Below are positions 17,243-25,636 of a stretch of 64,000 bases of DNA, piece by piece. The notes beneath the pieces are model-generated. The model did no database searches. It was not told the origin of the DNA and was given only the letters and a program-made list of their open reading frames with translations. Source of the stretch: Kribbella monticola (GTDB lineage Bacteria; Actinomycetota; Actinomycetes; Propionibacteriales; Kribbellaceae); contig NZ_QFXK01000031.1 of assembly GCF_003261635.1 (NCBI RefSeq), positions 62,001 to 126,000 on the forward strand, written 5' to 3'. Numbering within the stretch: the first letter of the stretch is position 1; each line of letters begins with the position of its first letter. The translations under genes and the position numbers were made by a program.

Positions 17243-18714
17243 GGGGAGATGTTCATGACTGAGTCGGGGAGGTTGAAGAGGGGGCCGAACTGGCCTAGGA
17301 GGAGGAAGGTGGCGAAAAGGGCCCAGGTTGCGGTGACCAGTTTGGGGGCCAGGCCGAAGAGGATGACGACCAGGGCTGTGACCAGCCAGATGGCTGGGAG
17401 TTGGACCAGGGCGGCTGCGAGCATGCGTGGGAGTTGGCGGTTCATGTTGCCCAGGGAGGCACCGCTGGAGATGCCGGAGCCGAGGCCGCCGACCAGGACC
17501 AGGACCGAGGTGCCGAACAGGGCCATCAGGACGTGGCTGGCGAGCCAGCGGGAGCGGGTGATTCCCGTTGCCAGCAAGGGTTCTGCGCGCAGGGAGGTCT
17601 CCTCGCTGCGGAGGCGCAGCGCGGCCTGGATGCCGAAGGCGCTGGCGATCAGCCCGAGCATCCCCATCTCGGTGGAGAGGAACGCGTCGGTGATTCCCTC
17701 CACGCCGCCCAGCTTCTCGACCATCTTGCGGGCACTGTCGCTGGTGACGAAGCCTTCCACGTTGCTGGCGATGTTGCCGACGATGAACCCGAGCAGCAGG
17801 AACCCGAATCCCCAGGCATACAAGGAACCTCGGTGCAGCCGCCACGCCAGCGCCAGCGGCGACCGCAGCCACCGCGAGGCGGTCGCGGGACCCGGACGCG
17901 CCCGGAGCAGACCAGCACCGATGTCGCGCCGGCTGAGCAGCCGGTACGCCGCTGCCACCAGGATCACCATCAATGCCAACGGCAACAAAGCGACCCAGAA
18001 GCGGTCGCCCGCATAGGCCCGGATCTGCTGCGACCACCCGATCGGCGACAACCACGAGATCCACCGTGGACCGTCCGAAGCAGCCGAGTCGCCGAGCGCG
18101 CGGAGTACGTAACTGACACCCAGTACTACGGCCGTCAACCCGTTCGCCGCACGGGCCCCCTCGGTGAGTTGGGCCGTCACCGCACCCACTCCGGCGAACG
18201 CGAGCCCGGCCGTGATCCAGACCAGCCCGAAAGCCAGCGATCCCGAGACCCCCAGCCCCACACCGATCAGGCTCAGCGAGGTCAACAGGCCGAGCACGAT
18301 CACCATGCCGCCCGAGACGATCAGGGCAGCCGTCACCACGGCGTACCGGCCCAGTACGCCGGCGCTCAGCAACTCGAGTCGGCCGGCCTCCTCCTCGGTG
18401 CGGGTGTGCCGGACGACCAGCATCGCGGCGAGCAGCGCAACCAGCAGGGCGCCGAACGCGGTCAGCTTGAACAACGACACCTCACCGAGCGAGGTAGGGT
18501 CGAAAATCCTTCCGTACAAGGAAACCAGGGCCGGTGAGGAGTTGGTCGTGCTGGCCGCGGACACCCGCGAGGCGACGTCCGGGTAGAGGTCGATCGACGC
18601 CTGCGCCGAGCCGGCCGCCATCGCGACGAAGACGACGATCCAGACCGGCAGCAGCACCCGGTCGCGCCGCAACGCCAGGCGCACCAACGTCGCAGTACCA
18701 GCGAAGTCCTTCAT
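17239..18714 (-). CDS. ABC exporter permease, C-terminus lost by frameshift
   Basis: Membrane component of 491 residues of an ABC exporter of the polyketide/antibiotic export family. About eleven hydrophobic segments are visible in two similar halves (MRR-type start LVRLALRRDRVLLPVWI and internal SPLALAWRLHRGSLYAWGF). The ATG overlaps the ATPase stop (ATGA). The frame ends at LPDSVMNISP, where family members continue through one more helix; that helix is present in the -1 frame (17135-17242). The protein may still fold, may be made by slippage, or may be dead. Confidence 0.8.
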   Translation of the reverse strand: MKDFAGTATLVRLALRRDRVLLPVWIVVFVAMAAGSAQASIDLYPDVASRVSAASTTNSSPALVSLYGRIFDPTSLGEVSLFKLTAFGALLVALLAAMLVVRHTRTEEEAGRLELLSAGVLGRYAVVTAALIVSGGMVIVLGLLTSLSLIGVGLGVSGSLAFGLVWITAGLAFAGVGAVTAQLTEGARAANGLTAVVLGVSYVLRALGDSAASDGPRWISWLSPIGWSQQIRAYAGDRFWVALLPLALMVILVAAAYRLLSRRDIGAGLLRARPGPATASRWLRSPLALAWRLHRGSLYAWGFGFLLLGFIVGNIASNVEGFVTSDSARKMVEKLGGVEGITDAFLSTEMGMLGLIASAFGIQAALRLRSEETSLRAEPLLATGITRSRWLASHVLMALFGTSVLVLVGGLGSGISSGASLGNMNRQLPRMLAAALVQLPAIWLVTALVVILFGLAPKLVTATWALFATFLLLGQFGPLFNLPDSVMNISP

Positions 18715-19622
18715 CGCGACGCCGCCTCCAACGCAACCCCGTCGTCCTCGTAGTGCCGCAGGAACAGCTCTTCCAGGGTCGGCGGCTGCGCCACCAGACT
18801 CTTGATCCCCGCTTCGGACAGCTCCTTCATCAAGCCGTCGAGCTGAGCGGTGTCGACCTCACAGCGCACTCGGTTGCCTTCGACATCGAGTCCGTGTACG
18901 CCGGGCAGCCGGTCGAGGCCCATCGGCGCAGCCGACAGCTCGGCCTGGATGGAGGTCCGGGTGAGGTGACGCAACCCGGCGAGGGTGCCGGATTCGACCA
19001 CCTTGCCGCGCCGGATGATGCTGACCCGATCGCAGAGCGCCTCAACCTCGGACAGGATGTGCGAGGAGAGCAGCACGGTCCGGTCGCGGTGCCGCTCCTC
19101 CTCGATGCACTGCCGGAACACCTCTTCCATCAGCGGGTCGAGGCCGGACGTGGGCTCGTCGAGGATCAGCAGCTCGACGTCGGAGGCGAGCGCCGCGACC
19201 AGGGCGACCTTCTGCCGGTTGCCCTTGGAGTAGGCCCGGCCCTTCTTCGTCGGATCCAGATCGAACCGCTGCAGCAGGTCGTCGCGCTTCTTCGGGTCCA
19301 GCCCGCCGCGCAGCCGGCCGAGCAGGTCGATCACCTCGCCACCGGACAGGTTGGGCCACAGGTTGACGTCGCCGGGAACGTAGGCGAGCCGCTTGTGCAG
19401 CTGCGCCGCGTCCCGCCACGGGTCGCCATCGAGCAACGACACCTCCCCCGCGTCAGCCTTGAGCAGCCCGAGGAGGACTCTGATGGTGGTGGACTTCCCG
19501 GCGCCGTTCGGGCCGAGGAAGCCGTGCACCTCGCCGGTCGCGACGTCCAGGTCGAGACCGTCGAGGGCGTGCGTGCTCCCGAAGGACTTGTGCAGTCCGG
19601 AGCTGACGATGGCTGATGTCAT
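18711..19622 (-). CDS. ABC exporter ATP-binding protein
   Basis: ATPase of 303 residues of the multidrug/antibiotic exporter class. Walker A is GPNGAGKST and Walker B is ELLILDEPTSGLDP; the signature region reads YSKGNRQKVALV, a known variant in which LSGGQ is replaced. The switch His is in SSHILSE. The C-terminal 80 residues form the regulatory extension of this class. Coupled to the permease by ATGA and divergent from a MarR-type regulator. Confidence 0.9.
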   Translation of the reverse strand: MTSAIVSSGLHKSFGSTHALDGLDLDVATGEVHGFLGPNGAGKSTTIRVLLGLLKADAGEVSLLDGDPWRDAAQLHKRLAYVPGDVNLWPNLSGGEVIDLLGRLRGGLDPKKRDDLLQRFDLDPTKKGRAYSKGNRQKVALVAALASDVELLILDEPTSGLDPLMEEVFRQCIEEERHRDRTVLLSSHILSEVEALCDRVSIIRRGKVVESGTLAGLRHLTRTSIQAELSAAPMGLDRLPGVHGLDVEGNRVRCEVDTAQLDGLMKELSEAGIKSLVAQPPTLEELFLRHYEDDGVALEAASR

Positions 19623-19642
19623 GTTTCAGAAGGTACACTTCG

Positions 19643-19658
19643 TTCAGAACTTTGTGAA
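19643..19658. promoter_or_regulatory. Possible operator of the exporter regulator
   Basis: TTCAGAACTTTGTGAA has TTCA/TGAA arms around 8 bases, and TTCAGAA is repeated 18 bp upstream (19625-19631). It lies in the 97-bp AT-richer gap between the divergent exporter and regulator genes. Weak symmetry; a proposal only. Confidence 0.35.
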
Positions 19659-19719
19659 TCTTTCTAACACGTTCCTCACAGGTCAGGTTTTTCCGTCACC
19701 GGGAGGAGATGATGGGGCG

Positions 19720-20223
19720 GTGAGCGCACACCGAGACGACGAGGCGGTCCAGCGGTACGCCGAGCAGTTCGGCAACCTGCTGGCCGAGACGGGCTGGCCG
19801 CGGATGGCCGCCCGCGTTTTCGCCGCCATCCTGGGCAGCGAGCAGGGCCGGATGACCGCCGCGGACCTGTCCGACCAGCTCCAGGCGAGCCCGGCCGCGA
19901 TCTCCGGGGCGGTCCGCTATCTGCTCCAGATGCGGCTGGCCAGCCGGGAACGCGACCCCGGCAGCCGCCGGGACGTCTACGTGGTCCAGGACGATTTCTG
20001 GTACGAGTCGATGATGCGCCAGGACCGCTTCCTGACCCGCTGGGAGGACAGCGTCAAACTGATGCTCGACGCGGCCGGCCACGGTACCGACACCGCCCGG
20101 CGGCTCCGGGCGACGATGGGCTTCCTCGAATTCATCCAGGCCGAGGTCGACGGCCTGAGCGAGCGCTGGGTCAAGCGCAAGGCCGAGATCGACGCCGAAC
20201 TCGATGCGGAGTTCGGCAACTAG
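19720..20223 (+). CDS. MarR/GbsR-type transcriptional regulator
   Basis: Winged-helix regulator of 167 residues. The DNA-binding region (about 30-85) includes MTAADLSDQLQASPAAISGAVRYL and a basic wing ERDPGSRRDVYVV; the C-terminal half is helical and probably dimerises. It is transcribed away from the ABC exporter and probably controls it, a common arrangement. The frame is open far upstream; I chose GTG at 19720, 11 bases after AGGAG. Confidence 0.85.
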   Translation: MSAHRDDEAVQRYAEQFGNLLAETGWPRMAARVFAAILGSEQGRMTAADLSDQLQASPAAISGAVRYLLQMRLASRERDPGSRRDVYVVQDDFWYESMMRQDRFLTRWEDSVKLMLDAAGHGTDTARRLRATMGFLEFIQAEVDGLSERWVKRKAEIDAELDAEFGN

Positions 20224-20271
20224 AACTGGGCACCCAGAGCTCGCCAAGTGGAGCTGGGCGATCAGAGCTCG
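20224..20271. repeat. Short imperfect direct repeat across a stop codon
   Basis: Two 20-base copies (20224-20243 and 20252-20271) agree at 16 positions. The second copy includes the last codons and stop of the XRE gene; the first lies downstream. Copy one also contains CTGGG-CA-CCCAG, which can form a small hairpin between the convergent genes. Confidence 0.55.
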
Positions 20272-20954
20272 TAGACGGTGAAGATCGTGCAGTAGACGGG
20301 CGGTGACTCCAGACCCGGGTAGTAGAGCCGGCCCTCTTCGTCGGTGACCTTGAAATAAGCCGTCGATGCTCCCACCTGCGACGGCGCCTGCAGCATCATG
20401 CGCACGGTCACGACCTCACCCGGCACTGCGTCCGGCAGCCTGGTGCGGGCCGGCGAGCGCATCCACCCGGGCGTCCCGGCGGCGCCTTGCCGCGTCAGCC
20501 AGCGATCCTTCCAGACCCGCTCGCCGCTGTTGCGGATCTCCCAGCTCTTCTCGAACTCCTGGTCCCGGCAGACCCGGGTGCCGTCCGGCACTGTCTCCCC
20601 CACCAGTTCGGCGCGGTCCTCGGGATGATGGTCGGCCGGGACGGATCCGCCGAGCAGCATCGGGTGCAGCACGGACCCGCGCCGGCGCATGTCCCGCAGC
20701 GACATGTCCTTGCCGACCCGGACCGCCTCGTCCAGCTCGACCGACTGGTTCACCAGCGACTGGCCGGCGCCGAACGACTCGTCGTACCACTCGATCAGTT
20801 CGCGACTCGGCTTGGTGTGCCCGCGCTCGACCCGCGACAGGTGTCCCTTGTCCCAGCCGGACAGGGTGGCGGCACGGGTGAGCGGCACGCCGGCCGCTTC
20901 GCGGAGTTCCCGCATGCGACTGCCGATTACGGAGCGAGCCTGTGCTGGCCTCAC
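20262..20954 (-). CDS. XRE-type helix-turn-helix protein with NBR1/Ig-like C-terminal domain
   Basis: Two-domain protein of 230 residues. Residues about 7-60 are a Cro/C1 helix-turn-helix (LREAAGVPLTRAATLSGWDK, then HLSRVERGHTKPS). Residues about 115-228 form an Ig-like sandwich resembling the central domain of NBR1, with FEKSWEIRNSGERVW and Trp residues spaced along the strands, and a PGEVVTV turn. No membrane segment is present, so it is likely cytoplasmic. GTG start with GGGAGA upstream. It is divergent from a secreted SH3b-CHAP protein, which it may regulate. The sensed signal is unknown. Confidence 0.8.
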   Translation of the reverse strand: MRPAQARSVIGSRMRELREAAGVPLTRAATLSGWDKGHLSRVERGHTKPSRELIEWYDESFGAGQSLVNQSVELDEAVRVGKDMSLRDMRRRGSVLHPMLLGGSVPADHHPEDRAELVGETVPDGTRVCRDQEFEKSWEIRNSGERVWKDRWLTRQGAAGTPGWMRSPARTRLPDAVPGEVVTVRMMLQAPSQVGASTAYFKVTDEEGRLYYPGLESPPVYCTIFTVYEL

Positions 20955-21114
20955 GGTTTCTCCCGGTGGTCACTCGTTCACAGAGACTACTCGGTGGTCC
21001 GTTATTGGTTTTCGTTGCCCACTGCGACAACACGGTGACGCTTTGATTCTCTGTTTCCACTGCCAGATCGCCAAGGACCTGCCCCGGGTCCGACGCCAGT
21101 GAAGGGATCTGATC

Positions 21115-21810
21115 ATGCGCCCCGCCCTCCTTCGAACCATCGCCCGAGTCACCATCACCGCGCTGTTAGGTGGCGTCGCCGCCGTCGGCGCCGTCACCCT
21201 GCCGGCCAACGCGGCCACCGGCACCGTCGTCACCGACAGCGGAACCGGGGTCGCCATCCGATCCGGCAACGCGACCACGTTCGGCATCGTCGGCAACCAG
21301 CCGAACGGCGCGGTCGAGATCGACTGCCAGATCTACGGCGAACCTGTGACAGGCAAGTACGGTCGCAGCCTCATCTGGGACCACGTCCCCGGCAAGGGCT
21401 TCATCACCGATTCCTACGTCAACACCGGCAGCACCGGCCTGGTAGCGCCGCTCTGCACCAGCAACCCGCGCGCCGACAAAGCCATCGCCTGGTACGCCGC
21501 CCGCAGCGGCTCGACGGCGTACCAGGGCTACTGCGAGAAGGCGGCCGAGAACTCCTACGGCAAGGACCTCGTCTGGGGGTCGGCCAAGATCGACTGGAAC
21601 GACGCGGTCTCCCGCGGCGCGGCGCACCCTGGCGACCTGCACCCGCCGAAGGGCGCCCTGGTCTTCTGGGACCTCGCGGCGCCGTACGGGCACGTCGGTC
21701 TCGCCAAGGGTGACGGCACCTTCTGGGCGACCAGCGTCAGCGGCGCGATCGGCACCCGCACCCTGCCCTACTTCAACAGCTACCTCGGCTGGGCCTGGCC
21801 CAACTTCTGA
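21115..21810 (+). CDS. Secreted SH3b-CHAP/NlpC-like cell-wall hydrolase
   Basis: Exported protein of 231 residues with a signal peptide (about 1-34, Ala-Asn-Ala cleavage). Residues about 36-110 resemble a bacterial SH3 domain (GVAIRSGNATTFGIVGNQ). The C-terminal part resembles CHAP or NlpC/P60 amidases: Cys142 in GYCEKAAENSYG as probable nucleophile, GALVFWD, and GHVGLAKGDG with the catalytic His. It probably cuts peptidoglycan peptides. GAAGGGA 7 bases before the ATG supports the start. Confidence 0.78.
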   Translation: MRPALLRTIARVTITALLGGVAAVGAVTLPANAATGTVVTDSGTGVAIRSGNATTFGIVGNQPNGAVEIDCQIYGEPVTGKYGRSLIWDHVPGKGFITDSYVNTGSTGLVAPLCTSNPRADKAIAWYAARSGSTAYQGYCEKAAENSYGKDLVWGSAKIDWNDAVSRGAAHPGDLHPPKGALVFWDLAAPYGHVGLAKGDGTFWATSVSGAIGTRTLPYFNSYLGWAWPNF

Positions 21811-21833
21811 CCCCGCTTCTGACCCTCCGAACC

Positions 21834-21872
21834 AGGACCCGGCCGCATCCGCCCCTCAAGCGGCCGGGTCCT
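21834..21872. terminator. Bidirectional hairpin terminator
   Basis: AGGACCCGGCCGC (21834-21846) pairs perfectly with GCGGCCGGGTCCT (21860-21872) over a 13-base loop. It lies between convergent genes, and its right arm overlaps the last codons of the hydrolase gene. Confidence 0.82.
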
Positions 21873-22629
21873 CCAGCTGTCCCTCGACCCGATCGAGCCA
21901 GTCGGCCACCAACGCCCGGTAGAGCGCATGGTTCCGCACCGGAAGATCATGGTCCGCTTCATCCAGTACTGCGTACGTCGCGCGCGGGTAGTCGTCGAGC
22001 AGCGACCAGGCATCCGCATAGCCCGTCATCACGTCCTGTCGCCCGGTGACGATCAGCGTCGGCGCCTCCAGCCGCACGGACAGATCCCCGGACAATGAGT
22101 AGCGAGTGACATCGCTCTGGATCGCGCCGAGGAACTCCAGATCGGCCTGTAGTTCGGCCGGATCGTAGTAGGCCTTCTGCTTCTCCAGCAGCGCCGCCTC
22201 GAACTCCGGAGTCTGCGTAGGAATGTCGTGCGGCAACTGGCGCTGCGAGCGATCGACGACCACGCCGGGCACCCGGAGCATCAATCCCAAGATGCGCCCG
22301 GGCTCCCGGCGAACCAATCCGCGCGCGTGCAACCCGCCGGCCGAAGTACCGGCGACCCCGAAGGCAGACGAGCCGATCACGCCGTCGATCGCCCGGGCGA
22401 TCACGTCGAGCATCCCGTCCTGGTCGGTGATCCATTCGCGTGACGGGGTGTTGCCGGTGCCCGGTGGGTCGAGGTAGATCCGCCGCCACCCGGGCCGATC
22501 GGCGAAGACCGGCTCGTGGACGTCGCGGCCTTCGCCGTTCGCGTTGCCCCAGCCCGGCAGGAAGACGATCGGCCTCCCCTCACCAAAAGACTCGTAGTAC
22601 ACGGGCAGTCCGTCCACGTCGCTGATCAC
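21856..22629 (-). CDS. Alpha/beta hydrolase
   Basis: Cytoplasmic hydrolase of about 257 residues. The oxyanion region is FLPGWGN, the nucleophile elbow is GTSAG, and the acid and base are probably Asp in GRQDVMTGY and His in DEADHDLPV. The substrate is unknown; peptidases, esterases and haloperoxidase-like enzymes share this pattern. The start is uncertain (GTG at 22629, 22647 or 22656); none has a good ribosome site. Stand-alone gene downstream of the LacI regulator. Confidence 0.8.
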   Translation of the reverse strand: MISDVDGLPVYYESFGEGRPIVFLPGWGNANGEGRDVHEPVFADRPGWRRIYLDPPGTGNTPSREWITDQDGMLDVIARAIDGVIGSSAFGVAGTSAGGLHARGLVRREPGRILGLMLRVPGVVVDRSQRQLPHDIPTQTPEFEAALLEKQKAYYDPAELQADLEFLGAIQSDVTRYSLSGDLSVRLEAPTLIVTGRQDVMTGYADAWSLLDDYPRATYAVLDEADHDLPVRNHALYRALVADWLDRVEGQLEDPAA

Positions 22630-22676
22630 AGCACCGAACGTACCCACATCGCACACCCAACCGGGCGTTGTTATCC

Positions 22677-23705
22677 CTAAGGCAGAACAGGGACCTCGCC
22701 CGAGCCACGCTGGATCAGAGCGCACGGCAGGACGATGCGCTGGGGCGCCCGGGTGTCCGCGCCGGATGCCCGGTCGAGCAGCAGGCGAGCGGCGATCCGG
22801 CCGAGCTCCGCGGTGTCGGAGGCAACGACCGTGACGGGCGTCGGCAGCATGTCGGCCATCCGGAAGTCGTCGAAGCCGACCACCGCGGGCTGCCGGTCGA
22901 CCTCGCGCAGCGCCCGAAGCACGCCCTCGGCAACGAAGTTGGTCGACGCGAACAGCCCGGTCGGCGGATCGGGCTTGTGCATGAGCTCGCGGGTCGCCTT
23001 CTCGGCGGCCTCCGCCGTACCTTCGGGCAACTGGACGACCAGGCTCTCGTCGACCGCGATCCCCGCGCCGCGATGGGCCCGCCGATAGCCGCGCAACCGT
23101 CGTCCGGTGGTGTGGTACGACGGCGCGAGCAGGATCGCGATCCGCCGATGTCCCTGCTCCAGCAGGTGTTCCGTGGCCAATCGGCCGCCGCCCTCGTTGT
23201 CGACCGTGACGATGTCGGCCTCGATCCCGTGCGCAGGCCGGTCCACGAACACGACCGGCACACCGGCACCGGCCAGGTAGGAGTGATCGCCCTGGTCGGG
23301 CACGATCATCAGCCCCGCGACCTGCCGGCCGATCAGTTCCTGGATCGCCCGCCGCTCCCCCTCCGGGTCCTCGTCGACCGAGCCGAGCACCACCGCGAAT
23401 CCGTCCTGGCCGGCCACTTCGAGTGCCGCCTTCGCGATCGTCGCGTAGAACGGGTTGGTCAGGTCACCGAGCACCAGGGCGAGGCTGGACGACTTCTTCC
23501 CGGGCCGCAGCGCACGGGCCACCTCGTTGCGCTGGAAGCCGAGCTGGTCGATCGCGGCCCGCACCCGCGACGCGGTCTGCTCCCGGACCCCGGCCCCGCC
23601 GTTGACCACCCGGGACACCGTGCCGAGCCCGACCCCGGCCGCCTTGGCGACGTCGATCATCGTCGGGCGGCTGGATCCCGCTTGCGTTGGAAACGTTTCG
23701 GACAC
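22677..23705 (-). CDS. LacI-family regulator of the adjacent sugar transporter
   Basis: Repressor of 342 residues. The helix-turn-helix (MIDVAKAAGVGLGTVSRVVNGG, about 16-37) and hinge with AxALRPGKKSSS are followed by a sugar-binding domain. GTG at 23705 follows GAGAGGGAA; an ATG at 23741 would add 12 residues. It is divergent from a three-gene sugar importer, and LacI-like palindromes lie at 23690 and 23758. Confidence 0.88.
   Translation of the reverse strand: MSETFPTQAGSSRPTMIDVAKAAGVGLGTVSRVVNGGAGVREQTASRVRAAIDQLGFQRNEVARALRPGKKSSSLALVLGDLTNPFYATIAKAALEVAGQDGFAVVLGSVDEDPEGERRAIQELIGRQVAGLMIVPDQGDHSYLAGAGVPVVFVDRPAHGIEADIVTVDNEGGGRLATEHLLEQGHRRIAILLAPSYHTTGRRLRGYRRAHRGAGIAVDESLVVQLPEGTAEAAEKATRELMHKPDPPTGLFASTNFVAEGVLRALREVDRQPAVVGFDDFRMADMLPTPVTVVASDTAELGRIAARLLLDRASGADTRAPQRIVLPCALIQRGSGEVPVLP
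23690..23699. promoter_or_regulatory. LacI-type operator candidate inside the regulator 5' end
   Basis: GAAACGTTTC is a perfect palindrome with the central CG of LacI sites. It overlaps codons 2-5 of the regulator gene, so binding would repress the regulator itself. Confidence 0.6.
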
Positions 23706-23757
23706 AGGGTTGACTTCCCTCTCACGACACGGCATCGTCACACAACAGTAAGCCGTT

Positions 23758-23769
23758 GGAAACGTTACC
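23758..23769. promoter_or_regulatory. LacI-type operator candidate before the sugar importer
   Basis: GGAAACGTTACC is a palindrome with one mismatched pair, matching the core of the site at 23690. It is 14 bases before the first permease start, just ahead of AGGAGG. Confidence 0.65.
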
Positions 23770-23783
23770 GTCCAGGAGGCAGG

Positions 23784-24707
23784 ATGAATCGTTCCCGAGT
23801 CGGGATGAGCCGCAGTGCCGGCTCCGATACACGGGCGGCGTACCTGTTCATCCTGCCGCCGATCATCGGGTTCTCCGTGTTCGTGGCCTATCCGCTGGTG
23901 CGGTCGTTCTACCTGGCGCTAACGAAGTACAACGGGCTCACCGATCCGGTCTTCGTCGGCCTGGACAACTTCCGCCGGCTCTTCACCGTGGACCCGGCGT
24001 TCTGGCCGTCGCTCAAGGCAACGGGTTACCTGGTCGTGCTGTACGTCCCGCTGTCGCTCGGCCTCGGCCTGGCGCTGGCGATGTTCTGCAACCAGCGCTT
24101 CGCCGGTGTCCGGATCGTGCGGACGCTGGCCTATCTGCCCGTCGTGCTGCCCGCGATCGCCACCATCACGCTGTGGAAGTTCATCCTCAATCCCCAGGTG
24201 GGCCTGGCGAACACGATCCTGGCGAAGCTGCACCTGCCGACGAGTTCGTGGTTGCAGAGCCCGTCGATGTCGATGCCCTCGATCGTGATCGTGATGCTGT
24301 GGGGCGTCGGCGGCACGATGATCATCTTCCTCGCCGCCCTGCAGGCCGTTCCGACCGAACTCTACGAGGCGGCCAAGGTCGACGGCGCCGGACCGTACTC
24401 GGTGTTCTTCCGGATCACCCTGCCGATGATCAGCCCGATCATGTTGCTGCAGGTGATCCTGCAGACCACGGCCGCGCTGCAGACCTTCAACCAGCCGAAG
24501 ATCCTCACCGGTGGTGGTCCCGGCTTCAGCACCAACGTGCTGATGCTCTCGATCTACAACAACGGATTCTCCAACCTGGGCAGGATTCCGCAGCTCGGCT
24601 ACGCCTCCGCCCAGGTATGGGTGCTGTTCATCCTGATCATCGCCGTGATCGCCCTGACCGCGAAGTTCTCCTCGCTCTGGACGTACAGTGACAACACTCC
24701 CGACTGA
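23784..24707 (+). CDS. Sugar ABC transporter permease 1
   Basis: MalF-type permease of 307 residues with six membrane helices and the coupling motif ELYEAAKVDGAGPYSVF. AGGAGG 4 bases before the ATG fixes the start; the longer frame from 22668 is antisense to the LacI gene. It overlaps permease 2 by 20 bases. Substrate unknown; context is carbohydrate uptake under LacI control. Confidence 0.88.
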   Translation: MNRSRVGMSRSAGSDTRAAYLFILPPIIGFSVFVAYPLVRSFYLALTKYNGLTDPVFVGLDNFRRLFTVDPAFWPSLKATGYLVVLYVPLSLGLGLALAMFCNQRFAGVRIVRTLAYLPVVLPAIATITLWKFILNPQVGLANTILAKLHLPTSSWLQSPSMSMPSIVIVMLWGVGGTMIIFLAALQAVPTELYEAAKVDGAGPYSVFFRITLPMISPIMLLQVILQTTAALQTFNQPKILTGGGPGFSTNVLMLSIYNNGFSNLGRIPQLGYASAQVWVLFILIIAVIALTAKFSSLWTYSDNTPD

Positions 24708-25614
24708 CCCCTCGACCGAGGCTCCGCTCGCGCTGGCCGGAGCCCTCGACGAACCGGTCCGCCGACCGAAGAAGCGCCGCCCGCTCGGTACGGCGTCGTG
24801 GTACGCGACCGCCCTGTTCATCTGCGCCGTGATGGTGGTGCCGCTGCTCTGGATGATCGCCATCGGCCTGAAGAGCCGGACCGCCGTGTTCGAAGTACCG
24901 CCGAAGCTGCTGCCGCACGAGTTCCACTGGGGCAACTTCATCAAGGGCCCGCAGGCGATCCACTTCCCGCGGTTGTTGCTCAACTCAACGATCATCACGG
25001 CGCTCAGCGTGCTCGGTGGGGTGATGACCGCGATGATGGCCGGCTACGCGCTGGCCCGGTTGCGGTTCCCCGGCCGGAAGATGTGGTTCTACCTGTTCGT
25101 CGGCAGCATGCTGCTGCCCGGTGTGGTCGGGCTGATCCCGTTGTTCCAGCTGTACAAGAGCATCGGCTGGTACGACACATGGCTGCCGTTGATCGTGCCG
25201 GCCTTCTTCGGCGGCAATCCGCTGTTCATCTTCCTGGCCCGGCAGTACTTCCTTGCCATCCCGTATTCGATCGACGAGGCCGCCAAGATCGACGGCGCCG
25301 GGCACTTCCGGATCTTCACGAGTGTGATGCTGCCGCTGACCAAGCCGGCCTGGATCACGATGGCGATCCTCGCCTTCCAGGCCTCCTGGAACGACTTCCT
25401 CAATCCGCTGGTCTACCTGTACTCCTCCGACAAATGGCCGCTGTCGGTCGGGATGGCGTCGTTCATCTCCCCGTTCGCGGGGCAGACGCCGGACTGGAGC
25501 TACTACATGGCCACGAACCTGCTCTACATGCTGCCGCCGCTGATCCTCTTCTTCGCCGCGCAGCGCTATTTCATCCAGGGCCTCGGCTCGCTCGGCAGCA
25601 CGACCCAGAAGTGA
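24688..25614 (+). CDS. Sugar ABC transporter permease 2
   Basis: MalG-type permease of 308 residues with a 30-residue cytoplasmic head rich in Pro and Arg, six membrane helices and the coupling motif IDEAAKIDGAGHFRIF. GTG start within the end of permease 1. Works with the preceding permease and the following binding protein. Confidence 0.88.
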   Translation: MTTLPTDPSTEAPLALAGALDEPVRRPKKRRPLGTASWYATALFICAVMVVPLLWMIAIGLKSRTAVFEVPPKLLPHEFHWGNFIKGPQAIHFPRLLLNSTIITALSVLGGVMTAMMAGYALARLRFPGRKMWFYLFVGSMLLPGVVGLIPLFQLYKSIGWYDTWLPLIVPAFFGGNPLFIFLARQYFLAIPYSIDEAAKIDGAGHFRIFTSVMLPLTKPAWITMAILAFQASWNDFLNPLVYLYSSDKWPLSVGMASFISPFAGQTPDWSYYMATNLLYMLPPLILFFAAQRYFIQGLGSLGSTTQK

Positions 25615-25636
25615 CTCACCCCTGAGGAGCACAGCA

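Noticed and set aside
20955..21114. ydaO-type riboswitch upstream of the SH3b-CHAP gene
   Set aside because: Such switches precede cell-wall hydrolases in actinomycetes, but I could not find the conserved core segments here.
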